A stretch of DNA of 64,000 nucleotides from Deltaproteobacteria bacterium (GCA_947445035.1 CANFCK010000017.1:37564-101563), one strand, 5' to 3'. Counted from the first letter of the stretch, positions 1 through 8,509 are shown. Notes: generated from the sequence alone by a model not told the origin. Numbers and translations are program-made.

Positions 1-159
1 CTTCGCAAGCGCTGGCTCAACCACGGGCAGCCCGGCCGCCAGCTTCTTGCCAGCTTCCTGCGCGACGAAGTCTTTGCCCGTCGCGACTCGCCGCTGCGCC
101 CTGTCGAGGGTGAGGGCTACTTCACCAACGAGTGGGCCGCCGCCCACGTGAAAGGCTGA
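1..159 (+). CDS. C-terminal fragment of an unidentified protein
   Basis: An open frame enters from the left edge and ends at TGA 157-159, leaving 52 residues. The fragment is rich in Arg and aromatic residues and ends in EWAAAHVKG. I recognise no domain in it. Its stop lies 8 bases before the chosen start of ygfZ, so the two genes are probably co-transcribed. The rest of the gene is outside the window, so no function can be proposed. Confidence 0.6.
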   Translation, partial: LRKRWLNHGQPGRQLLASFLRDEVFARRDSPLRPVEGEGYFTNEWAAAHVKG

Positions 160-167
160 CGGCCGCG

Positions 168-1220
168 GTGGGGCTTACGCGCACTCCGCTCTTCGCCACG
201 CACGTCGCGGCCGGCGCCCAGTTCGGCGACGTCGATGGCTGGCTTTTGCCTGCCCAGTTCCGTACGGTCGAAGAAGAGGCGGCCGAGGCTCGTCGCGGTG
301 CGGTGCTCTTCGACCTGGCCGATCACGCGGTGATCGATCTGGTGGGGCCCGACGCGCGCCGTTTCGCCAACGGCATGTTCACCAACAACATTCGCGACCT
401 GGCGGTGGGCGCCTGCAATCGCAGCGCGATGGGCGACGAAAAGGCCAAACTACAGGGGCTTTTGTCGGTGGCGCGTGTGGGAGAGGAGGCTCTTTTGGTG
501 GTCCTCGACGGCGTGGCCGCCGCGGCCTTCGTCGAACGATACGAAAAGTTCATCCTCTTCGACGATGTGGAGCTGTCCGATCGCAGTGAGGATCGCGTGG
601 TGGTGCACCTTGCGGGGCCAGGGGGTGCGGAAGTGTTGGCTGCCGCGGGGCTGCCGGTTCCGACTCTTGGGCAAGCGGTCGCGGCAGCAGACCTGTGGCT
701 GCTCGGTCGTGACCGTGGCGTGACCGGCATCGACATCGTGGTCCCGACGACGGCGGTGACCGAGCTGTGGGCGGCGCTCCGGGCGGCCGGCGCGGGCATC
801 GGCGGTAGCGAGGCGCTCGAAGCGCTCCGTGTGCGGGCAGGTCGCGTGCGCTGGCCGGTCGACATGGGGGAGCGTGCGCTGGTGCACGAAATGCGACTGG
901 TCGAGGAGTGCTGCAGCTTCACCAAGGGCTGCTACCTCGGCCAGGAGGTCATCAACCGCATCGACGTCATGGGGCAGGTGGCCAAGAAGTTGTGGGGTCT
1001 CCGCATGGTGGAGGATGCCATTCCGCCGGTCGGCGCCGAGGTGAAGCTCGGGGACGAGGTCGTGGGCAGCACGCGCTCCGGCGTGCGTGAGGGCGGCGTG
1101 GCCCGGGTGTTGGCCGTGCTGCGAAAGGCGGCGTGGAAGCCGGGTCTGGTGGTGGATGTGGTGGCCGCTGGGCGCACCGTCCAGGGCGTGGTGGAGGACC
1201 TGCCGTTCGCAGGGAGCTGA
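168..1220 (+). CDS. ygfZ: YgfZ/GcvT-type folate-binding protein
   Basis: The product is about 350 residues and belongs to the aminomethyltransferase-related YgfZ family. These tetrahydrofolate-binding proteins help maintain certain iron-sulfur enzymes. The diagnostic K-G-C-Y-x-G-Q-E motif is present as KGCYLGQE at about residues 253-260. The N-terminus (TPLFATHVAAGAQF) matches the usual start of the GcvT fold. I chose GTG 168 because it puts that segment at the correct distance. An in-frame GTG at 132 would add 12 residues and overlap the upstream gene. The catalytic glycine-cleavage partners are not adjacent; gcvP lies 29 kb away. Confidence 0.85.
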   Translation: MGLTRTPLFATHVAAGAQFGDVDGWLLPAQFRTVEEEAAEARRGAVLFDLADHAVIDLVGPDARRFANGMFTNNIRDLAVGACNRSAMGDEKAKLQGLLSVARVGEEALLVVLDGVAAAAFVERYEKFILFDDVELSDRSEDRVVVHLAGPGGAEVLAAAGLPVPTLGQAVAAADLWLLGRDRGVTGIDIVVPTTAVTELWAALRAAGAGIGGSEALEALRVRAGRVRWPVDMGERALVHEMRLVEECCSFTKGCYLGQEVINRIDVMGQVAKKLWGLRMVEDAIPPVGAEVKLGDEVVGSTRSGVREGGVARVLAVLRKAAWKPGLVVDVVAAGRTVQGVVEDLPFAGS

Positions 1221-1258
1221 GGGCCGCGCCCGTGCTTCGCCCGGGCGCCGGGCTTCCA

Positions 1259-3427
1259 TCAAAATCCCGTCATCCCATCCCCGTCGACCGCGCCGCCGTG
1301 TTCGTCGCTGGTGTCATGCCAGTTCAGGCCGAAGTTGGAGTCGTTCGCGGGCGCGCGGGCGTCGCCCGCGGGCCACAACCAGGTGTCGACGTCCCCTCCG
1401 GCGTCCATGAAGATGCCGATGCTGGGATCGGCAACCCGGCTCGGACACTCATCGGAGTGGTTGCCGAGCCCGGTGGACTGGTTGCTCTGAGCCTCGTAGA
1501 CATCGACGCCGTCTTTGTCGATGAGGATGCCCACGCCCTGGCAGTTGCTCGCGCCGACGGCGAGCCCGCCGTAGCGGTACATGTCGTCGCCGCCGTCGTC
1601 GACGAGCATGCCGAGGGAGTAGTCGTGCCCGGCGCCGGTCTGCATCGAGTAGGGATCGATGCGCTGGTTGTAGCGGTCGTTCCCACCGCCATCGAAGAGC
1701 ATGCCGGTCGCGTAGTGGGCAACGCCGCCTTGAATGTAGTACAGCGCGTCGTACTGGTCGTCACCAGCGCCATCCGACAGCAGGCCGGTGCCCTCCCAAT
1801 AGCCAGTTCCCTGGCCGAAGACGCCGTTGACGTAGTCGTCGTTCCCGCTGGCGTCGCGAAGCACGCCGAAGCCGCCGGAAAGGTACAGGGCGTAGGCGTC
1901 GCCGCGCAGGCCAAAGCCGGCGCCCTGACAGAAGGAGCTGTTGCCTTCCCCGCCTGGAAGCTGCGGCGAGCCGTAGAGCGTCAGCCCACCGAACGCGTTG
2001 CCGGGGTCCGCGGTGTACACGTCGTCGCCGCCCACATCCAGAAGCGTCGCGGCCGAGCCGGCGTAGGCAAAACCCTGGCTGTACGCCCAGCTCTTGTACG
2101 TATCGTCGCCGCCCCCGTCCAGGAGCAGCCCCCACCCGAAGACGGCGGACCCCTGGGCGCCCGCCTCGGCGGTGTAGGTGTCGGCGCCGCCGTCGTCGCG
2201 CAGGACGCCGATGCCGAGGGCGCCGAAGCCCTGGCTCATGCGCAGGCTGGCCCAGGAGTCGTCCCCGCCGCCAAGGTCGAACGCCATGCCGATGCCGTAC
2301 CGTCCGCTGCCCTGGCGGCCGTGGTCAGAGTCGGAGGTGCCATTGCGGCCGTCCTCGTCGGACGGGAGGGCGCCCTCGACGTCGCCACTGTCCGGCACCA
2401 CTGCGTACCCGTAGATGTCGTTCCCGTGGAGGTCCACATGGAGCGCAACCGGGTTGTCGGCGTTGACGTTGGCGCCGACCCCCGTCGTGTACGTGTCGTC
2501 GCCGCCGAGCTCCAAGAGGAAAAGGGTCGGCTCTTCCTCCTCGGCGTGGACGCCGTTGGACGACGGGGCAATGCGGAGGGTGCCGGCGTCGGTGTGGAAG
2601 GTCCAGTCGGTGTCGGTGCCGGCGAAGCGGCCGAGGTCGGCGTCCTCCACCGCGAACGCCAGCTGTCGAGCGGGCAGGAGCAGGGCGCGGGGTCCGTCCT
2701 CGCTGAGGAACCACTCGGTCGCAGCTTCGTGTTCGGCCGCATCGGTGAGCGGGGGGAAATACTCGCGGCCGTCAATCACCAACCCGGCCGCGCCTCCGAA
2801 CAGGCGAGCGGGCTTGTTGACGTCCTCGGCCGCTTCGTCCATGGCGTGGCGGGCGTCGATGCCCCTGACCAGGGCCATGACGATGGGCGTCAGGGCCTCC
2901 GCAAGCTCGACCGGAAGCTCCACTGCCGTCGCGGGGTCGCCCGTGCCACCCGCCGCATCGTGCAGGGCAGCCAGTGCGCGCTCCAGATCGCTCTCCCCGA
3001 CATCGATAGGATCTCCCGAAACATCGATGCCAGCGCCCTCGTAGAGCACGCCCAGCGCGGCGGCGGTGGGGTGGGGCATCAGGGCGGCGGCGTCCAGGTC
3101 GGCCGCGTGCTGGCGGGCGAAGCAGGCGGCCACGCGAGGATCGTGGTGAACGGCCTCGAAGTGCGGCCACTGGTAGGGCCCTCGGACAAAGCCTCTCGTC
3201 GCCCAGTCTTCCCAGATCGACTCGTCAAAGCCAAAATCGTCCGCGTCCAGGTCGGCGTCGAGCAGCGCTTCGTCCAGCAAGCCAGCCGGCGCGTCGGGAT
3301 CGCAGCCGATTGAAGCACCGGGGCGATCCCAGGCGGGGGCGGCGGCCAAGCCGGTGTCGGCGGGCTCGACGTCGGGGTCGGTGCCGGTGCCGGTGGGGCA
3401 GCCCAGCAACGTGAGAAGGAGGAGCAT
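1259..3427 (-). CDS. Large lipoprotein with repeated G-G-D-D-x-Y modules
   Basis: This 722-residue protein starts MLLLLTLLGC, a minimal lipoprotein signal with the lipidated Cys at position 10. From about residue 290 to the end it is built of repeating units of roughly 25-40 residues. Each unit carries a G(G/D)G(G/N)DD-x-Y element followed by a glycine-rich QGxGxxG stretch. The pattern recalls calcium-binding or beta-roll repeats but does not fit the canonical RTX nonapeptide. The protein is very acidic and probably sits on the cell surface. A TAACAT hexamer 12 bases before the ATG could be its promoter, although the gene also follows coaE by only 14 bases. The function is unknown. Confidence 0.8.
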   Translation of the reverse strand: MLLLLTLLGCPTGTGTDPDVEPADTGLAAAPAWDRPGASIGCDPDAPAGLLDEALLDADLDADDFGFDESIWEDWATRGFVRGPYQWPHFEAVHHDPRVAACFARQHAADLDAAALMPHPTAAALGVLYEGAGIDVSGDPIDVGESDLERALAALHDAAGGTGDPATAVELPVELAEALTPIVMALVRGIDARHAMDEAAEDVNKPARLFGGAAGLVIDGREYFPPLTDAAEHEAATEWFLSEDGPRALLLPARQLAFAVEDADLGRFAGTDTDWTFHTDAGTLRIAPSSNGVHAEEEEPTLFLLELGGDDTYTTGVGANVNADNPVALHVDLHGNDIYGYAVVPDSGDVEGALPSDEDGRNGTSDSDHGRQGSGRYGIGMAFDLGGGDDSWASLRMSQGFGALGIGVLRDDGGADTYTAEAGAQGSAVFGWGLLLDGGGDDTYKSWAYSQGFAYAGSAATLLDVGGDDVYTADPGNAFGGLTLYGSPQLPGGEGNSSFCQGAGFGLRGDAYALYLSGGFGVLRDASGNDDYVNGVFGQGTGYWEGTGLLSDGAGDDQYDALYYIQGGVAHYATGMLFDGGGNDRYNQRIDPYSMQTGAGHDYSLGMLVDDGGDDMYRYGGLAVGASNCQGVGILIDKDGVDVYEAQSNQSTGLGNHSDECPSRVADPSIGIFMDAGGDVDTWLWPAGDARAPANDSNFGLNWHDTSDEHGGAVDGDGMTGF

Positions 3428-3433
3428 GGGGGC

Positions 3434-3439
3434 ATGTTA
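3434..3439 (-). promoter_or_regulatory. Candidate -10 element, leaderless start of the GGDDxY lipoprotein
   Basis: On the minus strand TAACAT fits the TAnnnT form of a -10 hexamer. Its first T lies 12 bases upstream of the ATG, which would place transcription initiation at the start codon itself. It lies just downstream of the coaE stop codon. This is inference from spacing; no good -35 is seen. Confidence 0.4.
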
Positions 3440-3441
3440 GC

Positions 3442-4017
3442 TCAGACCAGCCGCGCCCACACCCTCCGGGTCGTCGCTTCCAGCTCGGCGGTGTCCCCGT
3501 CGTTGCCGATGAGCGCGTCGGCGAGGCGCACCTTTTCGGCGGTGGGGAGCTGCGAGGCGAGCCAGCGCTCGACCGCCGCCGGATCGTAGCCTTCACGCGC
3601 GGCGAGGCGGGCGCGTTGCGTGTGCGGCGAACAGGTGACCACCAGGAGCTTGTCGTAGCGCCGGTAGCTGCCCGTCTCGACCATCAGCGCCGCCTCGATC
3701 ACCACGGCGGGAGCGTGCTGCGCGGCGATCCACGCCTCCATCCGGGCCCAGATGAGCGGGTGGGTGATCGACTCGAGCGCGGTTCGTTCGGTGGCGTCGG
3801 CCATCACCAGGGCGCCGAGCGCTTTGCGGTCGAGCCCGCCTTCCACGACGACGGCGGGCCACCGCGCGGCGATGGCGGCCAGGGCGGGTGTCCCCGGCGC
3901 GACCACCTCTCGGGCGACTTGATCGAGGTCGAGCACCGGCACCCCATCGGCTCGCAGGACGGCCGCGACCGTGCTCTTGCCGGAGGCGATGCCTCCGGTG
4001 AGGCCGACGGTGATCAC
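3442..4017 (-). CDS. coaE: Dephospho-CoA kinase
   Basis: CoaE phosphorylates dephospho-CoA in the last step of coenzyme A synthesis. The protein begins ITVGLTGGIASGKST, containing the family's P-loop, followed by a DLDQVAREVV segment that matches the conserved D-x-D/REVV region. The C-terminal IGNDGD segment also fits. At 191 residues it is the normal size. The GTG start at 4017 overlaps the TGA of the upstream gene as GTGA, so translation is likely coupled. An earlier in-frame start would add about 76 low-complexity residues and is not credible. Confidence 0.93.
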   Translation of the reverse strand: MITVGLTGGIASGKSTVAAVLRADGVPVLDLDQVAREVVAPGTPALAAIAARWPAVVVEGGLDRKALGALVMADATERTALESITHPLIWARMEAWIAAQHAPAVVIEAALMVETGSYRRYDKLLVVTCSPHTQRARLAAREGYDPAAVERWLASQLPTAEKVRLADALIGNDGDTAELEATTRRVWARLV

Positions 4018-4634
4018 GGGCTCGGCGGGGAGGGGATCGCGGGGGCCTGCGGCGGGACCGGCGCCGTTGCCACCGGGGCTGTCGGCGGGGTCGGGGTGGG
4101 CGCGTCCGCGGCAGGCAGCGACGCCAGCACCGCCAGCGCGGCGTCGATGCGCTTCAGGCCGCCCTTGTCGGTGACGAGGGTCCGCCCGGTCTGGATGCGC
4201 CCGATCATCTCCGGGTGCCCCAGGTCGGCGAGGATCTCCGCGCACAAGACCACGGTGTTGGCGTAGGTCAGCGCGCTTGCGCAGGCCGACGGGGCGCGCG
4301 CGTCGACCTCGACCAGGGTCGAGCGGCCTTCGAGCGCGGCGATGCTGTCTGGTGCGTGGTTCATCGCCGCCAGGGCCCGTCGGGTCTCACCCTTGACGGT
4401 GCGAGCCGCGAACAGGCGCTCGGGGCCGTCGTCGCCGCCGAGGTCGGCGAGGTAGTCGCCGAGCTTCTTCTCGATGGAGGGGCCGCCTTTTTCAGGGTCG
4501 CCCTCGACCGCCCAGGCGGGGCCCGCCCAGACGCCGATTGCCAGCACGACCAGGAAAAGCGCGCCGATCTCCGGCGCACAGCCCAGCTTCTTTCCCTTCC
4601 GCAAACGTTTGCGCAGCCAGTCAGCCTGATTCAT
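4014..4634 (-). CDS. Exported protein of unknown function in the ArsA-coaE operon
   Basis: The 206-residue product has a basic N-terminus (RKRLRKGKKLG), a hydrophobic segment at about residues 25-42, and an AWA|VEG signal-peptidase-like site, so it is probably exported. The middle is alpha-helical with two or three cysteines. The last 30 residues are Pro/Ala-rich and disordered. I recognise no family. It starts at ATG 4634, overlapping the ArsA stop as ATGA, and ends overlapping the coaE start. That places it in a tightly coupled operon. A longer upstream frame exists but lies entirely over the ArsA gene. Confidence 0.7.
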   Translation of the reverse strand: MNQADWLRKRLRKGKKLGCAPEIGALFLVVLAIGVWAGPAWAVEGDPEKGGPSIEKKLGDYLADLGGDDGPERLFAARTVKGETRRALAAMNHAPDSIAALEGRSTLVEVDARAPSACASALTYANTVVLCAEILADLGHPEMIGRIQTGRTLVTDKGGLKRIDAALAVLASLPAADAPTPTPPTAPVATAPVPPQAPAIPSPPSP

Positions 4635-5716
4635 GGCGTGTCCAACCCCCGGATGGCTCCCGCCTCTTCCAAGGCGCGGCCCAACAAACGTAGCCCCGCG
4701 AGGTCGTGGACGTCGCCTTCGGCCTCGGGCACCCGCCAGGCCTGGGCGCCGCGGGGGGCGTGGGTGACGAGCTCGGCGATGGCCGCGTCCTGGGTGGCCA
4801 CCAGCGCTCGGTGGCGGGCGAGCACCGCTTCCAGCGCGGCGCCAACGGCTTCCCAGCGGGGCTCGTCGCCTGGCGCGGCGGGCGGCCACGCGATCGGAGG
4901 GGGCGCGGCGACGGCGCACCGGTTCACCAAGAACCCGGCAAAGGGCATGCCTTCTTTCTGGAGCACCTCCAAGAACTGGAGCGCCTCGGCGCGCGCGCCC
5001 GGCGCCGGCGCGGTGACCAACAAGAAGCGGGTTTCGGGGGCGCGCAACAATGCCCGCACCGCCGTGGACCGCTCCCGAAAGCCGCCCCACAGGCTCTGAA
5101 AGCCAGCGAAGAACTCGGCGATATCACCCACGGTCTCCTGCCCCAGAAGCCGCTTGAGCACCCCCGCGAGCACGTCGCTGCCCATCTCCAACATTCGCCA
5201 ACCGCCGACGCTGGCTGGGAGCACGATCCAGCGCATCACGCCCTCGTCCATCAGGCCGCCCATCCGGTCCGGCGCCACCAGGAAATCGAGCGCATGCCTC
5301 GTCGGCGGCGTGTCGAGCACGATCACGTCCGCATCGGCCTCGCGGTGGAGCGCGAGCAGCTTTTCCATCGCCATGTATTCGTGCACGCCGGGCAGCCGGG
5401 TGCTGACGGACCGGTAGTAGTGGTTGGCCAGGATGCGGTCCCGCACCTCGGCGCTCCCTGCATGTCGCGACACCAGCTCGTCGAAGGTCTGCTTGGGATC
5501 GAGCATCAGCGCCAGGAGCTCGCCGCGATCGGTCGGGACCCGCTGGGGTTGGTTGTCGAGTCCTTTGAGCCCCAGCGCGTCGGCGAGTCGCATCGCCGGA
5601 TCGATGGTCAGCACCACCACCCGCTTTCCCTGTTCTGCGAGGCGCAACGCCAGCGCCGCGGAGAGGGTCGTCTTGCCTACCCCGCCCGAGCCGCAGGTGA
5701 TGATGACCCGGGTCAC
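4631..5716 (-). CDS. ArsA/Get3-family ATPase, second of a tandem pair
   Basis: A 361-residue single-domain ATPase of the ArsA/Get3 branch of SIMIBI P-loop proteins. The P-loop reads CGSGGVGKTT at about residues 8-17, followed by LTIDPAMRLADALG and a VLDTPPTRHALDFL switch II. The deviant Walker A signature lysine (K in KGGxGKT) is replaced by Ser here, unlike its neighbour. Family members act as dimers and couple ATP hydrolysis to handling of membrane proteins or oxyanions. No arsenite pump or regulator lies nearby. It starts at GTG 5716, overlapping the stop of the upstream ArsA gene as GTGA. A heterodimer with that protein is plausible but inferred. Confidence 0.85.
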   Translation of the reverse strand: MTRVIITCGSGGVGKTTLSAALALRLAEQGKRVVVLTIDPAMRLADALGLKGLDNQPQRVPTDRGELLALMLDPKQTFDELVSRHAGSAEVRDRILANHYYRSVSTRLPGVHEYMAMEKLLALHREADADVIVLDTPPTRHALDFLVAPDRMGGLMDEGVMRWIVLPASVGGWRMLEMGSDVLAGVLKRLLGQETVGDIAEFFAGFQSLWGGFRERSTAVRALLRAPETRFLLVTAPAPGARAEALQFLEVLQKEGMPFAGFLVNRCAVAAPPPIAWPPAAPGDEPRWEAVGAALEAVLARHRALVATQDAAIAELVTHAPRGAQAWRVPEAEGDVHDLAGLRLLGRALEEAGAIRGLDTP

Positions 5717-6633
5717 GTCAGCACTCCAAGCCGTTCGGCGAACCCTTCGAGCTCGGCGCGGCCAAGGTTTCGGCGATAGAGGAAGGGCAGCTCTGCCATG
5801 GGGACGCCGACGGCGCCGAGGCGGTCGCGGGCAAGAGCCTGTCGCGCCACGGCGCAGAGCTCACCATCGACGATCGAAGTGGCTGCGAGTGCGTCGCCGC
5901 CCACCTCGCGGAGCCGGGCACGATCAGCGGGCCACGCGCTGGGGTCGGGGAGCGGCGCGGGGTGAACCTCGTTGAGCACGACGCCCGCGATCAGCGCCCG
6001 CAAGCTCCCCAGGCGCTCCACCAGCTGCTCGGTTTCCCGCAAGGGCATCTCCTCCGCCGTCGAGACCAGGAGCAACGACGTGCGGCGCGGGTCTTCCACC
6101 AGCTCGGCGATGCGCTTGGCATTGTCGTAAAACGGGCCGGCCCGCGTGAGCTCCATCATCGCCCGCGGGGCGCTGAGCATGGTGAGCCCGTGGCCAGTGG
6201 CCGGCGCGTCGACCACGATGAGGTCCCAGCGGGGGCGCCCGTTCTCGGTCTCCCGCTCGGCGAACCACACTTTTCCGAGCTGGACCAGATCATGGAGGCC
6301 GGGCACCGCGTCGACGAAGGGGGCCATGACGCGATTCTGGAACACGAGCTTGTACAGGCGTAGGAAATGCACCTGCAACAGCACGTATTCTTGAATTGCC
6401 TCGGTGGGGGTGATGCTGAGCGTCCACAGATTGGTCGCGACCTGCGTCGGGTCGTACCCGCGGGAGGGCTTCCCGAAGCTCGCGGGAATGCGCGCCGCGC
6501 CCGAGGTCTCGCACAACAGCACGCGCTTGCCAGCGCGGGCTTCCGCGAGCGCGAACGCGGTGGCGATGGTCGTCTTGCCCACGCCACCCTTCCCGGTGAC
6601 GAGGACGACGCGGCGTTCGGAGGGGCCGGCCAT
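5713..6633 (-). CDS. ArsA/Get3-family ATPase, first of a tandem pair
   Basis: A 306-residue ArsA-type ATPase with a complete deviant Walker A, TGKGGVGKTT, at about residues 13-22. It has a VVDAPATGHGLTML switch II typical of the family. It leads a minus-strand operon with a second ArsA protein, an exported protein and coaE. The ATG at 6633 is 17 bases from a GTTAG element that may be part of its promoter. No Get3 client-binding partner or arsenic genes are adjacent. A role in protein targeting or motility, rather than arsenic resistance, is possible but unproven. Confidence 0.85.
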   Translation of the reverse strand: MAGPSERRVVLVTGKGGVGKTTIATAFALAEARAGKRVLLCETSGAARIPASFGKPSRGYDPTQVATNLWTLSITPTEAIQEYVLLQVHFLRLYKLVFQNRVMAPFVDAVPGLHDLVQLGKVWFAERETENGRPRWDLIVVDAPATGHGLTMLSAPRAMMELTRAGPFYDNAKRIAELVEDPRRTSLLLVSTAEEMPLRETEQLVERLGSLRALIAGVVLNEVHPAPLPDPSAWPADRARLREVGGDALAATSIVDGELCAVARQALARDRLGAVGVPMAELPFLYRRNLGRAELEGFAERLGVLT

Positions 6634-6772
6634 GGCGGGCGGGGGCTAACCGCTCATGGGCGCGGCGCCCGTTATCGGCCGGTCTTCTGTGGGGCCCGCG
6701 ACTCGTTCGCGATGCGGTCCTGCCTCGTTTCTGACGCGCGCGGCCAGCGCCGTAGCATCGCCCCGTCCATGT

Positions 6773-6778
6773 TAGACG
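6773..6778 (+). promoter_or_regulatory. Candidate -10 element of the FmdB-type gene
   Basis: GTTAGACG precedes the ATG, with the TAG beginning 12 bases before it. The same arrangement recurs at many genes in the window. It implies a leaderless mRNA. There is no Shine-Dalgarno sequence in the remaining spacer. Confidence 0.4.
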
Positions 6779-6784
6779 CGCGCC

Positions 6785-7168
6785 ATGCCGATCTACGAGT
6801 ACGCCTGCCCCGACTGCAAGCACAAGTTCGAAGCGCTCCAAAAGTTCTCGGACGACCCCATCACCACCTGTCCGCAGTGCCAGGCGGGGCAGGTGAAAAA
6901 ACTCATCAGCGCCACCAATTTCGTGCTCAAGGGCGGCGGTTGGTACAGCGACCACTACGGGCTCAAAGGCGGGGAGAAGGGCGGCGAAGGCGCTGGCGAC
7001 AAGGCTGGCGACAAGGCAGCTGGCGACGCAGCGGCACCGGCAACAGGGGCAGCGGCGGCGGCACCCGCAACGACTGGCGCTGCTCCTGCGGCAGCACCGG
7101 CAGCTGCCCCGGCACCAGCCGCAGCGCCCGCAAAGTCGGCTTCCGCGAGCACCGGCTCCACGACTTGA
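6785..7168 (+). CDS. FmdB-type zinc-ribbon protein with Ala/Pro-rich tail
   Basis: The first 60 residues are a typical FmdB/CxxC_CxxC_SSSS zinc ribbon. It starts MPIYEYACPDC, has the second pair CPQC about 25 residues on, and ends with GGGWYSDHYG. The remaining 65 residues are a low-complexity Ala/Pro/Gly tail containing short tandem repeats at DNA level (GGCGACAAGGC units near 6990-7020). Small zinc-ribbon proteins of this kind are suspected regulators, but their role is not established. The stop overlaps the TTG start of folD, so the two are coupled. Confidence 0.88.
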   Translation: MPIYEYACPDCKHKFEALQKFSDDPITTCPQCQAGQVKKLISATNFVLKGGGWYSDHYGLKGGEKGGEGAGDKAGDKAAGDAAAPATGAAAAAPATTGAAPAAAPAAAPAPAAAPAKSASASTGSTT

Positions 7169-8004
7169 GCGCCACCATCATCGACGGAAAGGCCGTCGCC
7201 GCCGAGGTGACGGAGGCCCTGCGCGTCCGCGTGGCGGCGATGTCGCGCAAACCCGGCCTCGCCGTGGTTTTGGTTGGGGACGACCCCGCCAGCGCCGTCT
7301 ACGTCCGCATGAAGTCGCGCACCGCCGAGCGCATCGGCCTCCGCCACTGGCAGCTGACCCTGCCGGCCGACACCAGCGAAGCCGCGCTGCTTGCCGAGGT
7401 TCGCCGACTGGCCGACGATCCCGATGTCGACGGCATCCTGGTGCAGTTCCCCGTGCCCTCCCACGTCGACCGCCTGCGGGTGGTCGACGCCTTGCCGCCG
7501 GACAAGGACGTCGATGGGCTGCACGTCATCAGCGCGGGCAGGCTCGCTCAGAAGCGCGACGGTTTTGTCCCGTGTACGCCCGCTGGGTGCATGGAGCTTT
7601 TGCGGCGCACGGGCGTGACCCTGCGCGGCGCCGAAGCGGTGGTCGTCGGCCGCAGCGACCTCGTGGGCCGACCCATCGCCCGGCTCTTGGAGCACGCCGA
7701 TTGCACCGTGACGGTGGTCCACAGCCGCTCCCGTGACGTCGGTGCGCACGTGGCGCGGGCGGACATCGTGGTGGCAGCGGTGGGGGTTCCGGGGTTGGTC
7801 AAGGGCGCCTGGATCAAGCACGGCGCGGTGGTGCTGGACGTGGGCGTCAACCGGCTGGCCGACGGCTCCCTGACCGGCGATGTCGAGTTCGGGCCCGCAG
7901 CGGAGCGCGCCGGGTGGATCACGCCGGTGCCGGGCGGCGTCGGCCCGATGACGATCGCGATGCTGATGGCGAACACGGTGAGGGCGGGGGCGGCGAAGGG
8001 GTGA
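7165..8004 (+). CDS. folD: Bifunctional methylene-THF dehydrogenase/cyclohydrolase
   Basis: FolD interconverts 5,10-methylene- and 10-formyl-tetrahydrofolate in the cytosol. Signature elements are present: YVRMKSR with the catalytic Lys, GILVQFPVP, the NADP-binding GRSDLVGRP and the C-terminal PGGVGPMTIAML. The protein is 279 residues, the normal size. I chose TTG 7165 because it overlaps the upstream TGA as TTGA and begins the conserved N-terminus (SATIIDGKAVA). A longer frame would read through the zinc-ribbon gene. It is probably co-transcribed with that gene. Confidence 0.95.
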   Translation: MSATIIDGKAVAAEVTEALRVRVAAMSRKPGLAVVLVGDDPASAVYVRMKSRTAERIGLRHWQLTLPADTSEAALLAEVRRLADDPDVDGILVQFPVPSHVDRLRVVDALPPDKDVDGLHVISAGRLAQKRDGFVPCTPAGCMELLRRTGVTLRGAEAVVVGRSDLVGRPIARLLEHADCTVTVVHSRSRDVGAHVARADIVVAAVGVPGLVKGAWIKHGAVVLDVGVNRLADGSLTGDVEFGPAAERAGWITPVPGGVGPMTIAMLMANTVRAGAAKG

Positions 8005-8390
8005 TGCTCCTGCTGGCCGGGACCGTGTCGGTCTTTGCGGCCCATCCGGAGGCGGCGGGGTTTGTCGACGGGACCGGTCATCCGCTCCGGTGCCACTATC
8101 TGGACGGTCTGGCCGCCCTCTGCGACGTTGTGCTGCCCGCGCTCGACGAGGCCTGGACCGTGCAAGTCGATGGGCTCGGTTTTGCCCCTCCGCTGGCGGA
8201 TGGCGGCCTCGGCGGCAGCGACGCGCTCGACGTCTACCTGACGCACGACGGCACCGGTGGGGCCGGTGGCGCCTATGTGATCTGCGATGGCGAGGAGGCG
8301 GACCCCTGCATGGACGCGGTCGCTGGCGACGGCCGCCCGGGCCGGGCCCGGTCGCCCCGCGAGGCCTTTTCCAACCAAGTCGAGAAATGA
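8004..8390 (+). CDS. Secreted protein, probably truncated
   Basis: The 128-residue product starts MLLLAGTVSVFA, a short signal peptide, at an ATG overlapping the folD stop (TGATG). The region DALDVYLTHDGTGGAGGAYV resembles the N-terminal part of exported, presumably metallopeptidase-like, proteins of myxobacteria. After about residue 112 the sequence becomes Arg/Gly-rich and stops inside a palindromic repeat (8371-8414). The expected catalytic C-terminal part is missing. I read this as a gene cut short by the repeat cluster or by an associated deletion. It may be a pseudogene. Confidence 0.6.
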   Translation: MLLLAGTVSVFAAHPEAAGFVDGTGHPLRCHYLDGLAALCDVVLPALDEAWTVQVDGLGFAPPLADGGLGGSDALDVYLTHDGTGGAGGAYVICDGEEADPCMDAVAGDGRPGRARSPREAFSNQVEK

Positions 8391-8414
8391 CGCACCACTC
8401 CTCGACTTGGTTGG
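8371..8414. repeat. Palindromic element, copy 1 (perfect)
   Basis: CCAACCAAGTCGAG at 8371-8384 is exactly complementary to CTCGACTTGGTTGG at 8401-8414, with a 16-base spacer. The end of the truncated gene 8004-8390 lies inside it. Two diverged copies follow at 8465 and 8539. This is the best preserved of the three. Confidence 0.8.
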
Positions 8415-8464
8415 CGCTCCCTTGCGCCTTGGCGCCGCCCTCCCGCGGTGCCTCGCCCGAAATG

Positions 8465-8509
8465 CCAACCAGTCCCCGAGGTGAGGCCGTCACTCACCGC
8501 GTTCGTTGG
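8465..8509. repeat. Palindromic element, copy 2 (diverged)
   Basis: It begins CCAACC and ends CGTTGG, with a GGTGAGG...CACTC core aligned to copy 1. The total length is 45 bases against 44. The pairing arms have decayed. Confidence 0.6.

Noticed and set aside
1133..3313. Long open frame opposite the GGDDxY lipoprotein
   Set aside because: It is a GC-driven antisense shadow; the minus-strand frame has the signal peptide, repeats and operon position. The same applies to the many other long antisense frames in the window.
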